The translations under genes and the position numbers were made by a program. A model generated the notes under the pieces. That model was given only the letters and a program-made list of their open reading frames with translations, did not search any database and was not told the origin of the DNA. From Azorinus chamasolen (taxonomy: Eukaryota; Mollusca; Bivalvia; Cardiida; Solecurtidae): DNA of 64,000 nucleotides. How positions within the stretch are numbered: the stretch's first letter is position 1; every line of letters begins with the position of its first letter. Where the stretch lies: NCBI GenBank assembly GCA_963576725.1, contig OY755236.1, forward strand, positions 70,650,379 through 70,714,378, read 5' to 3'. This document shows, in pieces, positions 1 through 13,500 of this stretch.

Positions 1-386
1 GATTTGAAGCACGGTGGTGAGGGACTCAGTCATTGTCAGTTGAAAACCATAACCACTCTGCCATAGAGCCACCCACCCCCCTAATAATAATAATAATAAT
101 AATAGGAGCCTTCTGAATAGGGTCTGCTCTATTTACTTATGGAATAATATATAAATGATTCTCAAGTTTCTGCCATGGTCAAATATTCCTTTGAACATTT
201 GCTATTATAACAATTATTCTAATTAATATTCATGATGCCCTTTACTTAATGAATATTGATGTAAGAAATTAATGGCATTATGAAAATTAATTAGATTAAT
301 TGTTAAAATAGCTCCTTGACACAGAATGTTTTGGCCATGGCAGACACTGTAGAATCATGTCTATATTTCATATCTTTATACCATAA

Positions 387-454
387 GCAAACAGAGCAGA
401 CCCTGATGATACAGCTCCTACAGGAGCCTTCTGATCTGGGTTTACTCTGTTTGC
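387..454. repeat. Family A MITE hairpin
   Basis: Inverted arms GCAAACAGAGCAGACC.../...CTCTGTTTGC with apex CTCCTACAGGAG. The surrounding element ends AAAGGGTTAA near 495. Confidence 0.85.
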
Positions 455-625
455 AAAGGCACAGAAAGGCGTATTTATGGACTAAAGGGTTAATAACTTA
501 ATATGCATAAACACCAGGCAAAGTTTAAGCAGCATAATTTAACAACATCCATCTTATAAAAGAAATACAAGAAAAATCCAAATTGAGTACAGAAGCAGAT
601 AGAACTTAGTACAGACAACACTAAC

Positions 626-874
626 TTAGCCCTTCTCTTGCTGAATTTTAAAATACATTTCTCCTTCTTGACCCATGCCCTGTTGTATAATTACATATAT
701 CTTCACTGTGTACAAGTATTTCGCTGTGAAATCACTGCTGTGGAGTGCACTGGTTGCACAGTCAACTTGTAAATAGTGCAGACCCTGATGAGACAGCTCC
801 TGCAGGAGCTGTCTCATCTGGGTCTTCACTATTTACAGGTAGGTATATTGACGCGAATAGCAAGCGAAGAGTTA
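626..874 (+). repeat. Family D MITE (TTAGCCCTTC...GAGTTAG), 249 bp
   Basis: This is a near full-length copy of the same element found inverted at 14928-15177 and direct at 29793-30088. The internal palindrome GATGAGACAGCTCCTGCAGG sits at about 788-822. The ends have drifted from TTAACCCTTCGCTTGCT. Confidence 0.9.
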
Positions 875-991
875 GTGTGAAAAGAGTTGAAATAAGTTAA
901 TGGTGTTGACTAGTATTATCACAGTTCTGGCTGTAATAAAGCAGAATCCAATTTAACTATTCACTGGATAGAAACACCTTTTGACGCCTTT

Positions 992-1059
992 GCAAACAGA
1001 AAAGACCCAGATCAGATGGCTTCTGTAGGAGCCATCTGATCAAGGTCTGCTCTGTTTGC
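992..1059. repeat. Family A MITE hairpin
   Basis: Arms GCAAACAGAAAAGACCC and CTGCTCTGTTTGC flank the apex CTTCTGTAGGAG. Confidence 0.8.
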
Positions 1060-1192
1060 TTACAGAATATCTTACATCTTATTCTATATTATTTGTCATA
1101 GCAATGTAGAACACTTGTTTTCATACCAATGTAAGAAGTTTATTAATAATGCTGGTTGGAGCCTGCCAAGAATATTCATCAGGTAATGGGTT

Positions 1193-1362
1193 AAAGCTAT
1201 ACATTAGTTGGAACTTTCCATTCTGGCTATCAATTAAAGCTATACATTAGTTGGAACTTTCCATTCTGGCTATCAATTAAAGCTATACATTAGTTGGAAC
1301 TTTCCATTCTGGCTATCAGTTAAAGCTATACATTAGTTGGAACTTTCCATTCTGGCTATCAA
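1193..1362. repeat. 43-bp tandem repeat, about 4 copies
   Basis: A 43-base unit beginning AAAGCTATACATTAG repeats at 1193, 1236, 1279 and 1322 with almost no change. It starts where a MITE ends (GGGTTAAAGC) and runs up to the FAM234 stop codon, so it would be the first part of the 3' UTR. Confidence 0.95.
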
Positions 1363-1363
1363 T

Positions 1364-1518
1364 TTAAAACATACCATAGTAATACTTTATTGGGTTGAGT
1401 TGTAAAACCTGAATAGGGTTTTGCATCATTGCCCTATCCACCACATACACTTCCTGAACATTTGGTGAGTTCCTTTCAGTACAATTAGTGACATAGTCTT
1501 CCTCTATCTGCTGGGTAT
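1364..1518 (-). CDS. FAM234: FAM234-like exon 12 and stop
   Basis: The acceptor is TTTCTTCAAG. The exon encodes TQQIEEDYVTNCTERNSPNV, EVYVVDRAMMQNP and ends YYYGMF-stop. A GTATGT at 1374-1369 could act as a donor, in which case a further exon would lie at or beyond the window start. Four 43-base tandem repeats begin right at the stop codon. Confidence 0.75.
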
Positions 1519-4500
1519 CTTGAAGAAAAAAACAACAAATGAGCCAGGCCAAGAATAATTGTATACTCTTATTATGTGAACTGGTTAGACCCAGATTTGC
1601 AAACAGTTTATCCCTTTCACAAATATGCCTTGGCAAACAGAGTAGACCCAGATCAGACAGCTCTTGTAGGAGCTTTCTGATCAGGGTCTGTCCTGTTTGC
1701 TTATGAAATAATATAGATATGATTCTACAGTTTCTGCAAATGCGTGAAAAGGCATTTTATATATATACATGTGAAAGGGTTAACATTTTCATCTGTACAA
1801 TTTTGAAGCACATTTCGAGGGCTTGGTACAAAACTATTCTAACTACTTCACAAAGTGAAGGAGTTAGAATAGTTTTGCACCAAGCCCTCGATTTAATTTC
1901 TAGTTTATTTTAAATGCAAAGAGTCAAACAGGAGTAAAAAGACTATTTACCAAATTGCCTAAATGTTGATACTTACTTCCGCTCGTATCATGTCTTCTGG
2001 GTCTCTGCAAAAACAAACAAAATATATTAAAATCAAACTTCTGGAAGTAATTTACAAAACTTTTATATCTTGTCTGTTTTAATCTTCAGCCAACTGAGAA
2101 AAAGTTTGCAAAGCTCAAAACTTTGGCTACTTCTTTTTGAAAATATTAAAAAATATCTGAACGTCCGTTTAGAACTTGATGAAGTGTCAGATAACTTGGC
2201 ATCTTATCAGAATCCAAACTGTAGCTAAATTTTTCACTAAGCAATATAAGGAAAGCAAGCCCCGCCCCTGGAAGTCATCATGAATATTCATTCAAGACTC
2301 AGCCCTTTATGAATATTAATTAAGCCTTTCCCTGTTCTATGTTTATTACAAATTTCAATGTCTACTGAATATTCATAGATAAAATAGTTATAAAATATGG
2401 AAGGCCTATTTTATAGACATTACAGAAAGTTAAGATACAGAACTATCAAATTCCGTTAGCAAACAGAGTAGACCTTGATCAGACGGCTCCCAAGGATCTA
2501 CTCTGTTTGCAGATGCGTGAAAACACGTTTATATGAAGGAAAGGGTTAATTCTTGTTTTAACCCTTTCCCCTGTTGAATATTCATGTAAGAAATACATAT
2601 GTAATGACATCATGAATATTGATTAGCTGAACTTTTAAAATGGCATATGTATACAAATTTGATCTGGGTCTTCTTTGTTTGCAAACATGTGAAAAAGTGT
2701 TTATATATAGAAAAGGGTTCACAAAATGCTTTTGTGAAACCCTGAGTCAAAACAGACCCTCTTTAGCCTATTACTTAGAACTTTGACCTTGATATACTGT
2801 TAGTTCAAAACTTTCTGCCAAAACTAATTTCAGACAGACCAACAAACAAACAAAATAGCAGACAGGCCAAAAAATATGCCCTGATCTACATCTTCCCTGT
2901 CCATTGGTTTTCAAAGCTGAAAAACTCAATGCAAAGCCATTTTGATTAATGTTTAACCCATTCCCTGATATTGACGACATTTGGCGACTCTGTAAAAGTT
3001 ACTTTGTGAAACCATTGTGATACGTAGAGCATTTGCTCCTATAGGAGCAAATGCTCTATGTATCACAATGGTTTCATACTACAGAATTCTAAACTGTTCC
3101 TTTTCTCTAGTTAATGCTCCTTTTCGGTAGATTTATTCAAAGAGGTTGCATCTAAATATAGCATATGAGGTAATGGGTTAACCCTTTACCTCATAGATAC
3201 ACTTTTTTCACTTTTACACCTTTGCAAATAGAGTAGACCTAGATCAGATGGCTCCTAGGAGCAATCTGATCTGGGTCTGCTCTAACACCTTTTCACACCT
3301 TTGCAAACAGATTAGACCCAGATCAGACAACTTCTGCAGGAGATTTCTGATCAAGGTCTGCTCTGTTTGCTTATGAAACGATATAGAAGTGATTTTAGTC
3401 TTTGTCAAAACAAAACATTCCTTTGAAAATTTTACATAATAAAAATTCAGCTGATAAATACTCATGATGTCATTTTTTTATATGAATATTCAACAGGGAA
3501 AGGGTTAAATGAAACTGATTGAGTAGCAAATAGTGATGACTCGGGATCTGTCTATATCTAGGTTGGCACTATCTGCCATAATCTGTCAGTTTGGCCGAAT
3601 GGTTATGGTAAATATGGTATTTATTCATAAAGAAACAAACTCTTGAGTTTAGTTTCGGATCTGAGCCTACCTCATCCACTTTTGTATAGAAGGACTTTAC
3701 ATGTCGATACAGGAAGAAGTCATGGCCTGATTGGTTTGTCTGAATAACAAGGCCAGAAGCTTGAATGTCCTTGACAGAGTTAGTGGTCCATAACACCTTT
3801 CCATTTTCCCCACTTATTATTGCACTCTAACAAATACACATACATTTGTCGTCAAAACAAGTTTTCAAATTCACAATAAAACAGTCTTTAAAGTCATCCA
3901 TTAATTAAAAAATAATAAAAGCACTATAATACCATAACATACCATTATTATATAAAACAACTTAAAAAACGGAAAGATATTGTGTTAAAACTGAACATGC
4001 ATTTTTTAGTACTAAAGGACATCCGACACCCTCTACAATTACATAGTATATACATGCTGAAGCACCAACCATTTGCCTCGTCATATTCATGCTAGAAAAT
4101 ATGACCTCAGGACCTGCTTACAAAGGGTAAAATGATAAACATGAAAACTGCAGATAAGCCAACACCAACTTGATTTCTATTATCAATTTTTTCTCAAAAC
4201 TTGCAAAGGGGCATTACCCATAGAGCACATTTGGGTAGTGGCCTATTAACAGGTTTTGTTCATTGCTATTAAACATTTACCGATACGCCTTTCTATGTTT
4301 TTTGCAAACAGAGTAGACCCAGATCAGATGGCTCCTACAGAAGCCATCTGATCATGGTCTGCTCTATTTGCTCATGGAATAATAATTATTATATAGGTTT
4401 AATTCTATGGTTTTTTGCAATGGCAAAGATTTCATATGCTATTTTAAAATTAATCTAATTATTATTGATGATGTCATCATTTTTAATATAAATTTCCATG

Positions 4501-7500
4501 GAGTGAAGGTTTACCTCTTTCACTTGTAAAACCCACCATGACAAACTGCTGCAGTGCAGTCCGAAATCAAATGCCGCCTTTACAACATAAAATCTGATCA
4601 GGAAATCACTGTTTGTTTCAACCTCTAATTCTTATGTCTGTGATTTATTCCTTTAAAATTTCACTTATTTACCTCAATTATTCATTTTATCACAATGTTT
4701 TAACAAAATTGGGTTGCAAATGACAAGTAGAAATTTGGTATCAAAAGAGTTAAACAAAGTGGATTAACCCTTTATTCCATTGATACACATTTCTAAACCT
4801 TTGCAAACATAGTAGACCCAGACCAGACGGCTCCTATAGGTAGATTTGATTCTACAGTTTCTCATGGCCAAAAAACCCTGTGTCCATCACCTATTTTAAC
4901 AAATTAATCTAATTAATATTAATGACATCATTCTTTTGTCCATGAATATTAATGGAGAAAGAGTTAAGTTTAATGTGACTTGCCTAAAGATGTTAAAGGT
5001 TTGGCAATAGGCGAATGTTTATTTGTGACTATATGAGCCCACTATACAAAAACCAACCATAACCCTTTCCTTCATGAATATTTATGTAAGAATAATGATG
5101 TCATGAATATTAATTACATGTACATGTAGATTAATTTGTAATAATAGCACATGGACACATGATTGTTTTACCATGACAGGAACTGTAGAATCAGATCTAT
5201 ATTATAATATGAGCAAACAGAGCAGACCATGATCAGACGGCTCCTATGGGAGCTGTCTGATCTGGGTCTACTCTGTTTGCAAAGGCGTAGAAAGTCATAT
5301 TTATGGAGTAAAGGTTTAAGCCTTTGTAAGCAGTGTAGAACTAAATAGGTTAGTGCATTTAAAATGCAGCAGTCACTCAGGTTCTACACTATTTGTCACT
5401 AAATCAAGAAAGTGGAATAGATTCTGATGGGTGGCAAACAGTGAAGAACCTCGTCAGACATAACATTTATATGTGGTGACAGATCTGGTTCTACAAGTTT
5501 GCAAAATCTAAAGGCTTGTATTTGCATAGCCTCATGCAAATAAAGGACAACACTATCTTTATAAGTCTTATGACAATTCCTCAAACTTTTACTTCACAAA
5601 AAATAATAATCTCAAATTGTGTCCATAGGATATGTCCATAGGACATGGATGCTAGTCTTGCGATATTGTCCCTAAATTAAGCATTTAATTAATCAATTGA
5701 TTGTTAAACGTATAGTGAAGTTTCATAACTAATAAAAATGGTTACAGCAAAAATTCCCTTCTTTACAAGCATCTTCACACGAGCAACTGTGAAAGTTTGT
5801 TCATCTGTGAAAGTTAATCTTCCCATTTGTGTATGAGGAGTTGGACACCCAAGATCTGTTATACATGCGTATGGATAGATGTTCATAAGGACAAATAAGA
5901 GCAAGGCTAATTGCCCCCGAACTCTGTGGGACGTATAAAAAGTAAGCATATTAACATAAGACAGAAAAACAAAACTTTAAAGCTTAGTATGTCGGAAGAA
6001 GTAGGCTTTTTTTATATTTTGCTCATCTCTGAATTATATTGGATAAACAAACTATGTTCACCAGTGATATTACTCCTTACCACAGAACCATTATAGTGTC
6101 CATCCCACGTTCCAGTATTCCAGTGCACCATAAAGTCTAGAATGTCGTCATCATCAAAATAACCAGGGGCAGGGGTACTGCAAAAATCATCTTTTTACAG
6201 TGAAGTCTCTCTCCAACAGAAATTCCAAAGAAGTACATACATGTATATAATTTGGGATCTAAAGAGCTGTAGCTTCATGCAGGACATCTTTCATTCTGCT
6301 TTATAGCAGCCACATGCTTTAAAAAACACCCATGTTAGTCCATAAACCCTCACTTAACCCTTTACCTAATAGAGATGCCTTCTCAGTCCTATGCAAACAG
6401 AGCAGACCCAGATCAGACTGCTCCTGTAAGAGCAATATGAAGGTTCTACTCTGTGTATTTATATAATTACATAGATCTCATTCTTAAGTCCCTGACTTTT
6501 CCCTGATGCATGGCAACCCTGTAAGTCTCTGCCAAGGCCACAATTCCTGTCTTCAAGTACCATTATAAAAATCTCATCATATCTAATGGCATATGAATCA
6601 AAGGCCTGAATGGCCATAATGGCTTTCGGGTTTGATATGGATGTTATGTGTAAGGGGGGAAATTGATGTACACGTTAATAACAATAACGTCTTGGAATTG
6701 ATAACAGTATTAATAACAACACATTTTTGTGAAACACTATGCCCCTGATTGTGACAAATATAAATTTGACCCGTAATGTGACATTTAACTGTTATATAAC
6801 CTTGATTTAAATAAGCCCCCCCCTTCAACCCCCCCCCCTTCAACCCCCCCCCCCCCCCCAAAAAAAAAATAATTAAAAATAAATAAAAATAAATAAATAA
6901 ATAAATAAAAATGTTCGCCTCTGTAAGTTGCATAGGCATGCCAGGTTTGAAGTATGTATGTGCAATGGCTACAATGTTATTGCCAACATTAAAGTTTGAG
7001 CCAAGCCAACAAACCAACAAAGTCAGCCCCCCCCCCCCCCCCCCTTGATTGGGGGCATAAAAATATGACAGACTGAAACAAAAGGAGCCATCTCATGATC
7101 TGCTGTTTATATATAGACATGCTTCTAGTTTCTACTATGGCAAAAGAATATCTTAATTATATTCATGATGTCATTATTTATTATATGAATATTCATGAAG
7201 TAAAGGGTCAATTAATGGTTTCATGTCCAAAGCTGATGCAAAAACTGAAGCACAACATCAAAATGATACAAAGGCTACCTATAATCACGAAGTAAATACA
7301 GACGGAGTGGCATCGAGTCGATCTGGTCAAATATGCTGTCGTTCAAAATTAATCAACCAATCAGAGCGCAGCATCTTATTGTTGACGATGGACGCCATTG
7401 AGGAAAAGGCGTGAAATTGCTCGCAAATTTAAGACGATTTCACCTGTATTGAAGTCTCGAATTGATAGATTTTTTGTGTGAAAGTGTTTGGTAAGTATTA

Positions 7501-10500
7501 CTTTCTTTCATGGGTCCTTGTTTATGGTGCAAAATATTTTAGTTGATGGTTTTTTTGGAGGCTGAAATGAACCTGTTATTTTCAGTGCGTCTGAACTGTT
7601 GACAAAATGGCGGCCATGGTCGAAAAAATTAGTTTAGTTTTCATATGGTTTGATAATAAAAGTAAGTTTCTTGAAATATGTGGTTGCTTATACTTAGTCC
7701 AGTGCTTCTGAGGACTATAAACTAATGCATGGTCCATATTTAATCGAAATTTGTGTAGAGATTACGTGTAAACTTAGCTGTGAAAATGACGAATTTTAGC
7801 TATATTGCCATTTCACTGAGGATCGCTTTCTTAATACCGTGGAATCGGGAAACACTAAGGCTTACTTCTCGTATATTATTTTCATTCAACGTGAGTTGTG
7901 ATGAAATGCAAATATGTTGAATTAATGCATGGTATATTTTTTTAAACGATTAATTGGTCGATACTCGTATAATCGTGGATTGAAAAAGAGCGATGTACAG
8001 TCAAATTTTAAAAGTGGTTTTGAAAAAATACCATAGAATTTATACATTTTTTGTGACAAATGAGTAATTATTTTCAGTTAGCAAGTGTGGGAGAGGAACT
8101 TAATAGTCTGTGTTCAGTAAACAGAGCAGACCCTCTGATCAAACAGTCTCTTTTTGAGCAATCTGATATGAATAGTAAAGGTGTTATATTCTGTTCATTT
8201 GTGAATGCTGGAATGGTCCATCATTGTTTAACTGTAGATTTTATTCATTATAATTATAAGACTTATATTTGCTAGATTATTTTGCTTAATAAACAGTGAA
8301 GACTCTGATCAGAGGGTTGTTTTTTTAGCTATTGTGTCATTTTTACCGCACACCATCTGGGTCTACAGTGTTTTTAAATGTCAGTACTCTTGATTCCTGC
8401 AAATTAGATTGCATGAAAATAATTTTTTTAGATATTTTGAGACTATATTATTACATTACAAACCCAGCCTAAATACTGCTAATTTGCAGAATAGACCTTG
8501 GAAACGATCAAATGTGCCAGATGGACAGTAAATGGACAGTAAATCCCCTATGTTATCAGCAAGGGACAAGGGTCAGTGATCACAACTGCCATCTATCACA
8601 CACTTCCTTATCAACAAAGCAATTAATTATTACGCAACAGGAAAGCTTTCAAATGAGACAAATACCATACAATGTGCCAATTATCTAAATTTCTTATTTG
8701 TTATTTTTCCAAAAATAGAAAAAAAACTATTCTGACTAATTAGATCTATAGTTAGGCATACTTAAACCCTAACGATTGAGATCTATTTAAAAAAAATAGA
8801 TAATGGTGAATTCTAGTTCTAAAGATAGTTTAGATTTATATGATCTAGATCTATCCTAAAACACTTTTACTGGATCTGCTACGGTACTGTACATCCATTT
8901 TACGACACATAAATGACTCCAACGGGACGGTATTTCTTAATTAATATCTAGATCTTCTTAAAATAGAACGAGAATTAAAATTTTAAAAACTGTTGATCTA
9001 AAGTATTCGACATATCAGGTGTGTCCAACAAATAAATAAGAAATCTTCCAATTCCGAAAAGTTCAGCTGGAAATTTATACGGGCATTCCTTTGAGCCTCA
9101 TATAAACCGGTTTTTACGTATTTGCAAATGGAGTAGACCCAGGTCAGACGGCTCCTTTAGGAGCTGTTTGCTTATGGAATTTGAAAGATCTGTTTCTTTA
9201 CTTTTTGAAAATGGCTACCATATTCCACCTTCGGTTATTACCGTTTTGTCCTTGAATATTCAGTAGGTATTGAAATTTGGAATAAACATAGAATAGGGAA
9301 AGGGTTAAAAGGGTATGGTACTCCATATACCCAGATCAGCCTTCTTCTAAGGTGTTAGACCTGATCAGTCTTCAAAATTTGACTATTTCCCAGCTTGAAA
9401 AACAAGGTTGATCTGGATATGCCTTTCGGATACAGTGATCTGGGGGTATACCGTTTACAAGTAGTGCTGTAGGACATATTTTCTTAAATAATTTTGTTTC
9501 TCGTTTCAGACACACCAGAATTGGACACTTTCCTGGCAGAATTGTTGTCACCCACATTCTTTCTGTTAGACGACGAAAGTCTGAATACATGTATATAAGT
9601 GGTAGTCAGGCATTAGCTCCATATCCAGGAAATACACGTCGGCATATTTTGTTGCCTGATATTGACAATGTTCATATGATAAATGGAAGAAGTCTGTATG
9701 TTTCTAATTTGGTAATATAACCTTTGCCATTTCGCTCTTTTGCAAGCAGAAAGGAAAGGGTTAAACAGTGTCATCATTTGCAAAGTGTCTGAAATGTGTT
9801 AGTGTCGATGCACTTTTTATGTTCTGTGCATAGTGTAAATATGGATTAACTATAGTCTCTATGTTTCTGCTGGGAATACCTGCATACAAACATATATTAA
9901 CTCATGTGTGAGTACAATTCGGTTTATCTCCCAGCACCTCTCCATTTTTCATCATAGTTAAAGTTTTATTAAATGTTTGTATCAACATTTCTGAAGTTTG
10001 ATATACAGCTCATCAGACCTTGTCACCTGCACTTTTACATGATTCTTAACTTTGAATAAATGGAGAGAAAATTCACTGCATGATTTAACCTAATTCACTT
10101 GTGTTCATAATCATTTTTTTCTCTTTACAGAGTTCTAGGTAGCAACCATATGGTTGAGAACTAGGGTAAAAAGTTGAATTGTTTTCCACCCCGTCTCATG
10201 AGTTCTCATTAGAATCACCATGACGGGCCAATTCTAATTCTAATGAGTACTCACAAGATAAGGTTCAGAGGAGAAGATATACGCAGTTATCTGGAGCTCT
10301 GTCTTTCTCCAAATACTTTATAATATTTATGCAAATGAATAAATAAGAATTTGTTTACTTTGTGAATAACAATACATGTATTGAAACTATTGGGTCTCAT
10401 GTTTCATTTATCCCTCACTAACCTTTACTAACACTAACCATGAATGATTGCATGTACATTATACCCTGCTCCTTTTGAATAAAAAACCCTTTACTCCATA

Positions 10501-13500
10501 AATACGTCTGTGCAAACTGAGTAAACCCAGATCAGACGGCTCCTAATAGAGCCGTCTGATCAGGGTCTGCCCTGTTTGCTTATGATATAATATATATATG
10601 GTTCTGCAGTTTCTGCCATAGCCAAAACTTCCAAGTGTTGTTTTTGCAATAAATATAATCATGTTTTGTTAGTTTATAAAATCCCTTCAATGTCCTACAT
10701 TCCGTTTTTCATTCAACTATGTTGTACATGCATACTCGATAGGATTTGAATTTTGGCAGCATAGAACAGATGAAGGATTTTAACCTTTTCATTCTCATCA
10801 ATGGGTAGGGCCTGCTCTGTTTGCTAATGGAATGTTTATTTACTTTCTTAAATAGCTAGCTACAATGCTGCGCCTTCCATATTTTATTATAACTATAAAT
10901 TGGCCATGAATGTTGAACACAAACGCACGTGAAGGTTAACGGGTGACATGAAAAAGGAACCGTGTTTTCCAGTTTTGCTTATGGTTTGCGTAGGGTTTCT
11001 AATTTGATAATTCCAAGGTCATCCTGGCACTAAATTTTTAAACTATTACATGATGAATATTATTTTTCAGATTCCTGTAAGTTTTCCAGATCTATATAAG
11101 GTTATATTTCTCATGAATGGCGATTCGTTTCGGTCACCTTTAAACTGCTTGGTGCAACAGCTGGCGATTAAAAAAAAAACAAATAGGATTTTAACTCTTT
11201 TTTATATACTATATTTGATATATTCTAACATCAATTCCAAAAAAATCTAAAGATTATAGGATCTTTTCATGATTAATTAGTGGTTTCTTGTTTGTGTGTG
11301 TGTTCTGTATTTTGCACTCGTCTATCATCCAGCTTCATTTCGCAACACTTTAACTCGTTACAAAATATTGCCACACGCATATTGAAAACTGACAATTCCA
11401 TAAAATGAAGATGAAAGTCTAAGCTGTCTAACACAACCATTTATATAAAAATCCGACGATATGTAATGAATGTAGAGAAACTTACGCTGATATTGGTGAC
11501 ATTTTTTTTATTAAAAATTCGCGAGCGCCTCACTATAAAATCAGTAACCGAGAGCTCGATATCGATTATTTTAGCGATAACGATGTACAGGTAAGCGACG
11601 ACAAGTGTTTCAGTACATTGTATCGGTTTATAGTTCGATGCCACTCCGTCTGTATTTACTTCGTGCTATAATCCTACATTTTTTGTTAAACTAATTCTTA
11701 CACATAACATTTATTTTTCCATGTTCAGCACTCGTTTATTTTGAATGAATGTAGTCTGCTTACAAATTTGAAGGTAGATTGTTTTTATTTTTAATTACTA
11801 AGTAGATCCATACATGTACATACAATTACTGTAGTTGTTTGGAACCTGATGAAACTCAAATCAGAACTACAGTCTGAAGTAGAGTTGTAAGCTGGGAAAG
11901 ACATTTCAACAAATTGCTACCTACTTTCGCTTTTACACGACACAAACGTCTTGAGCAAACGACAGTGTCGGCGACTCGGCGGTTACACGATACATAGAAG
12001 AGACTCTTATTTTCACAGTTGTTATTGACACTGGAATATAATTTGATTGAATATGTGTTGAAAACCTTCTATGGATAATACTTACTTTGATAAGCTGATA
12101 GAACCCCGTGTTTTTACGGTTTTACTTCTTGTAAGACTTAGACTTGTGTTGAGGTTGGGTGCCATAGTCAAAACACGCTGTTCGATGCGTGATAAATGTG
12201 TATATGGGAATTCCGAATTTCATTGGTTGATTATTTTAGATTTCTTTGACCTTGTCCTTTATGAAACTTCCTATTTCTAATTTTGAGTACGGGTCAAACG
12301 GAAATGACCGAATACGATGTAAAAGGCAGTTTGATTGGCAGAAGATGTAGGTCTATATGCTAATCAGTTACGAATGTGTATAAAAATGCAATCGGAAACC
12401 TTGGCTATATTCCTTCTGCTTTAGAACGCCAAGGTGTTGCGAAAACTACGGTAAAAATATTCGTTCGCGTCTTCTTCTTCTACCGATTAAAGTACAGGGC
12501 CCACTCTGGAGCATCGACATACTTGGAGTTTATTAAAATTCAAGACTTTTAAAAAGTTTATCTTTGTGTACATTAGTAGTAATTATCTCACACAGCGAAT
12601 TATTATTAAATACATGAAGAGTAAACAAATACATGAACATTTTACAACCAAACTAGTGCAGACTTGAAGAAAACTATTTTGTCTTGCGCCTGTTCACTAG
12701 ACAAGTGAACTCGTTGCCGTAAAGAGACCGACTGCTATATGGCGTTCCGAACGCCATAACAAACAAATCTTTTGCCATGGCAGGTAACTGAACAATCAGG
12801 TCTTTGTCTCTATATCATTCAACTGCCATATAGAACACAACTTATTCATTTTGTAATGTAAAGGATTAAAGGAGGTTCTACTGTAGGAATCCCTATCTCA
12901 TGTGCCTTAATCCATTCCCTCATAGGTTATTTTTAGATCCAACCACTTTGAATGAATCTAAAAAAAAGAGCATTAACTAGAGAAAAGGAAATTTTTAGAA
13001 TTTTGTAATTTGAAACCATTGTGATACATAGAGCATTTGCTCCTACAGGAGCAAATGCTCTATTTATCACAATGGTTTCATAAAGTGACTTTTACAGAGG
13101 CAAGTTAAGATCAAGGTTGGGTTGAATAATTCTAGGTCTATTCTGGTACCAGAGCTGAGGTCTGACATCTAGAAACTAATTACTGTGCATTTTTTGATGT
13201 CTAACAAGTCCTGCATTAATTTTTTCCTGGTAAGTTCAGCCTGAATTCAGACGAGATGCAGATTAAGTATCTCATCAGAATTCAGATTCATAATTTCTAA
13301 AACGTAAGCAGAACAAAATAATGTTTAATGAAATAAATATATAATAAAACAAGATGTGTTTCTGAAACACTATGCCATGACCTTTGACTCTGAAGGATGA
13401 CCTTGACCTTTGACCCACCCATGGACCAGGGAGCTGAACGTGACACACCGTCTTTATGTGATGAACATTTGTGCCAGGTTATTTTGAAATCTATTCACAG

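Larger units (their letters stand above)
1..1138. other. Downstream of the FAM234-like gene: repeats only
   Basis: No gene was recognised. The stretch holds a short AAT microsatellite (about 82-104), a TTAA-type MITE with hairpin at 387-454, a 249-bp hairpin MITE (626-874), and another hairpin copy at 992-1059. Confidence 0.6.
7286..11665. mobile_element. 4.38-kb non-autonomous DNA transposon, 31-bp TIRs, 7-bp TSD
   Basis: The left end starts CACGAAGTAAATACAG and the reverse complement of the right end starts identically; 31 bases match without a mismatch. The element is bracketed by CTATAAT on both sides (7279-7285 and 11666-11672), a 7-bp target duplication. Internal open frames are short (about 70 codons or fewer) and none resembles a transposase, so the copy is presumably mobilised in trans. 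Younger hairpin MITEs (9124-9171, 10512-10579) lie inside it. The 31-bp TIR and 7-8 bp duplication are compatible with P-element or Dada-like groups, but the superfamily is not established. Confidence 0.85.

Noticed and set aside
6598..7020. 140-residue frame with Gly runs
   Set aside because: It is built from poly-C/poly-A tracts and repeat sequence; no domain or codon signal.
7286..8275. Transposase exons in the 4.38-kb element (ATGGACGCCATTGAGG and neighbours)
   Set aside because: Frames stop after a few codons and show no transposase motif; splice sites could not be paired convincingly.
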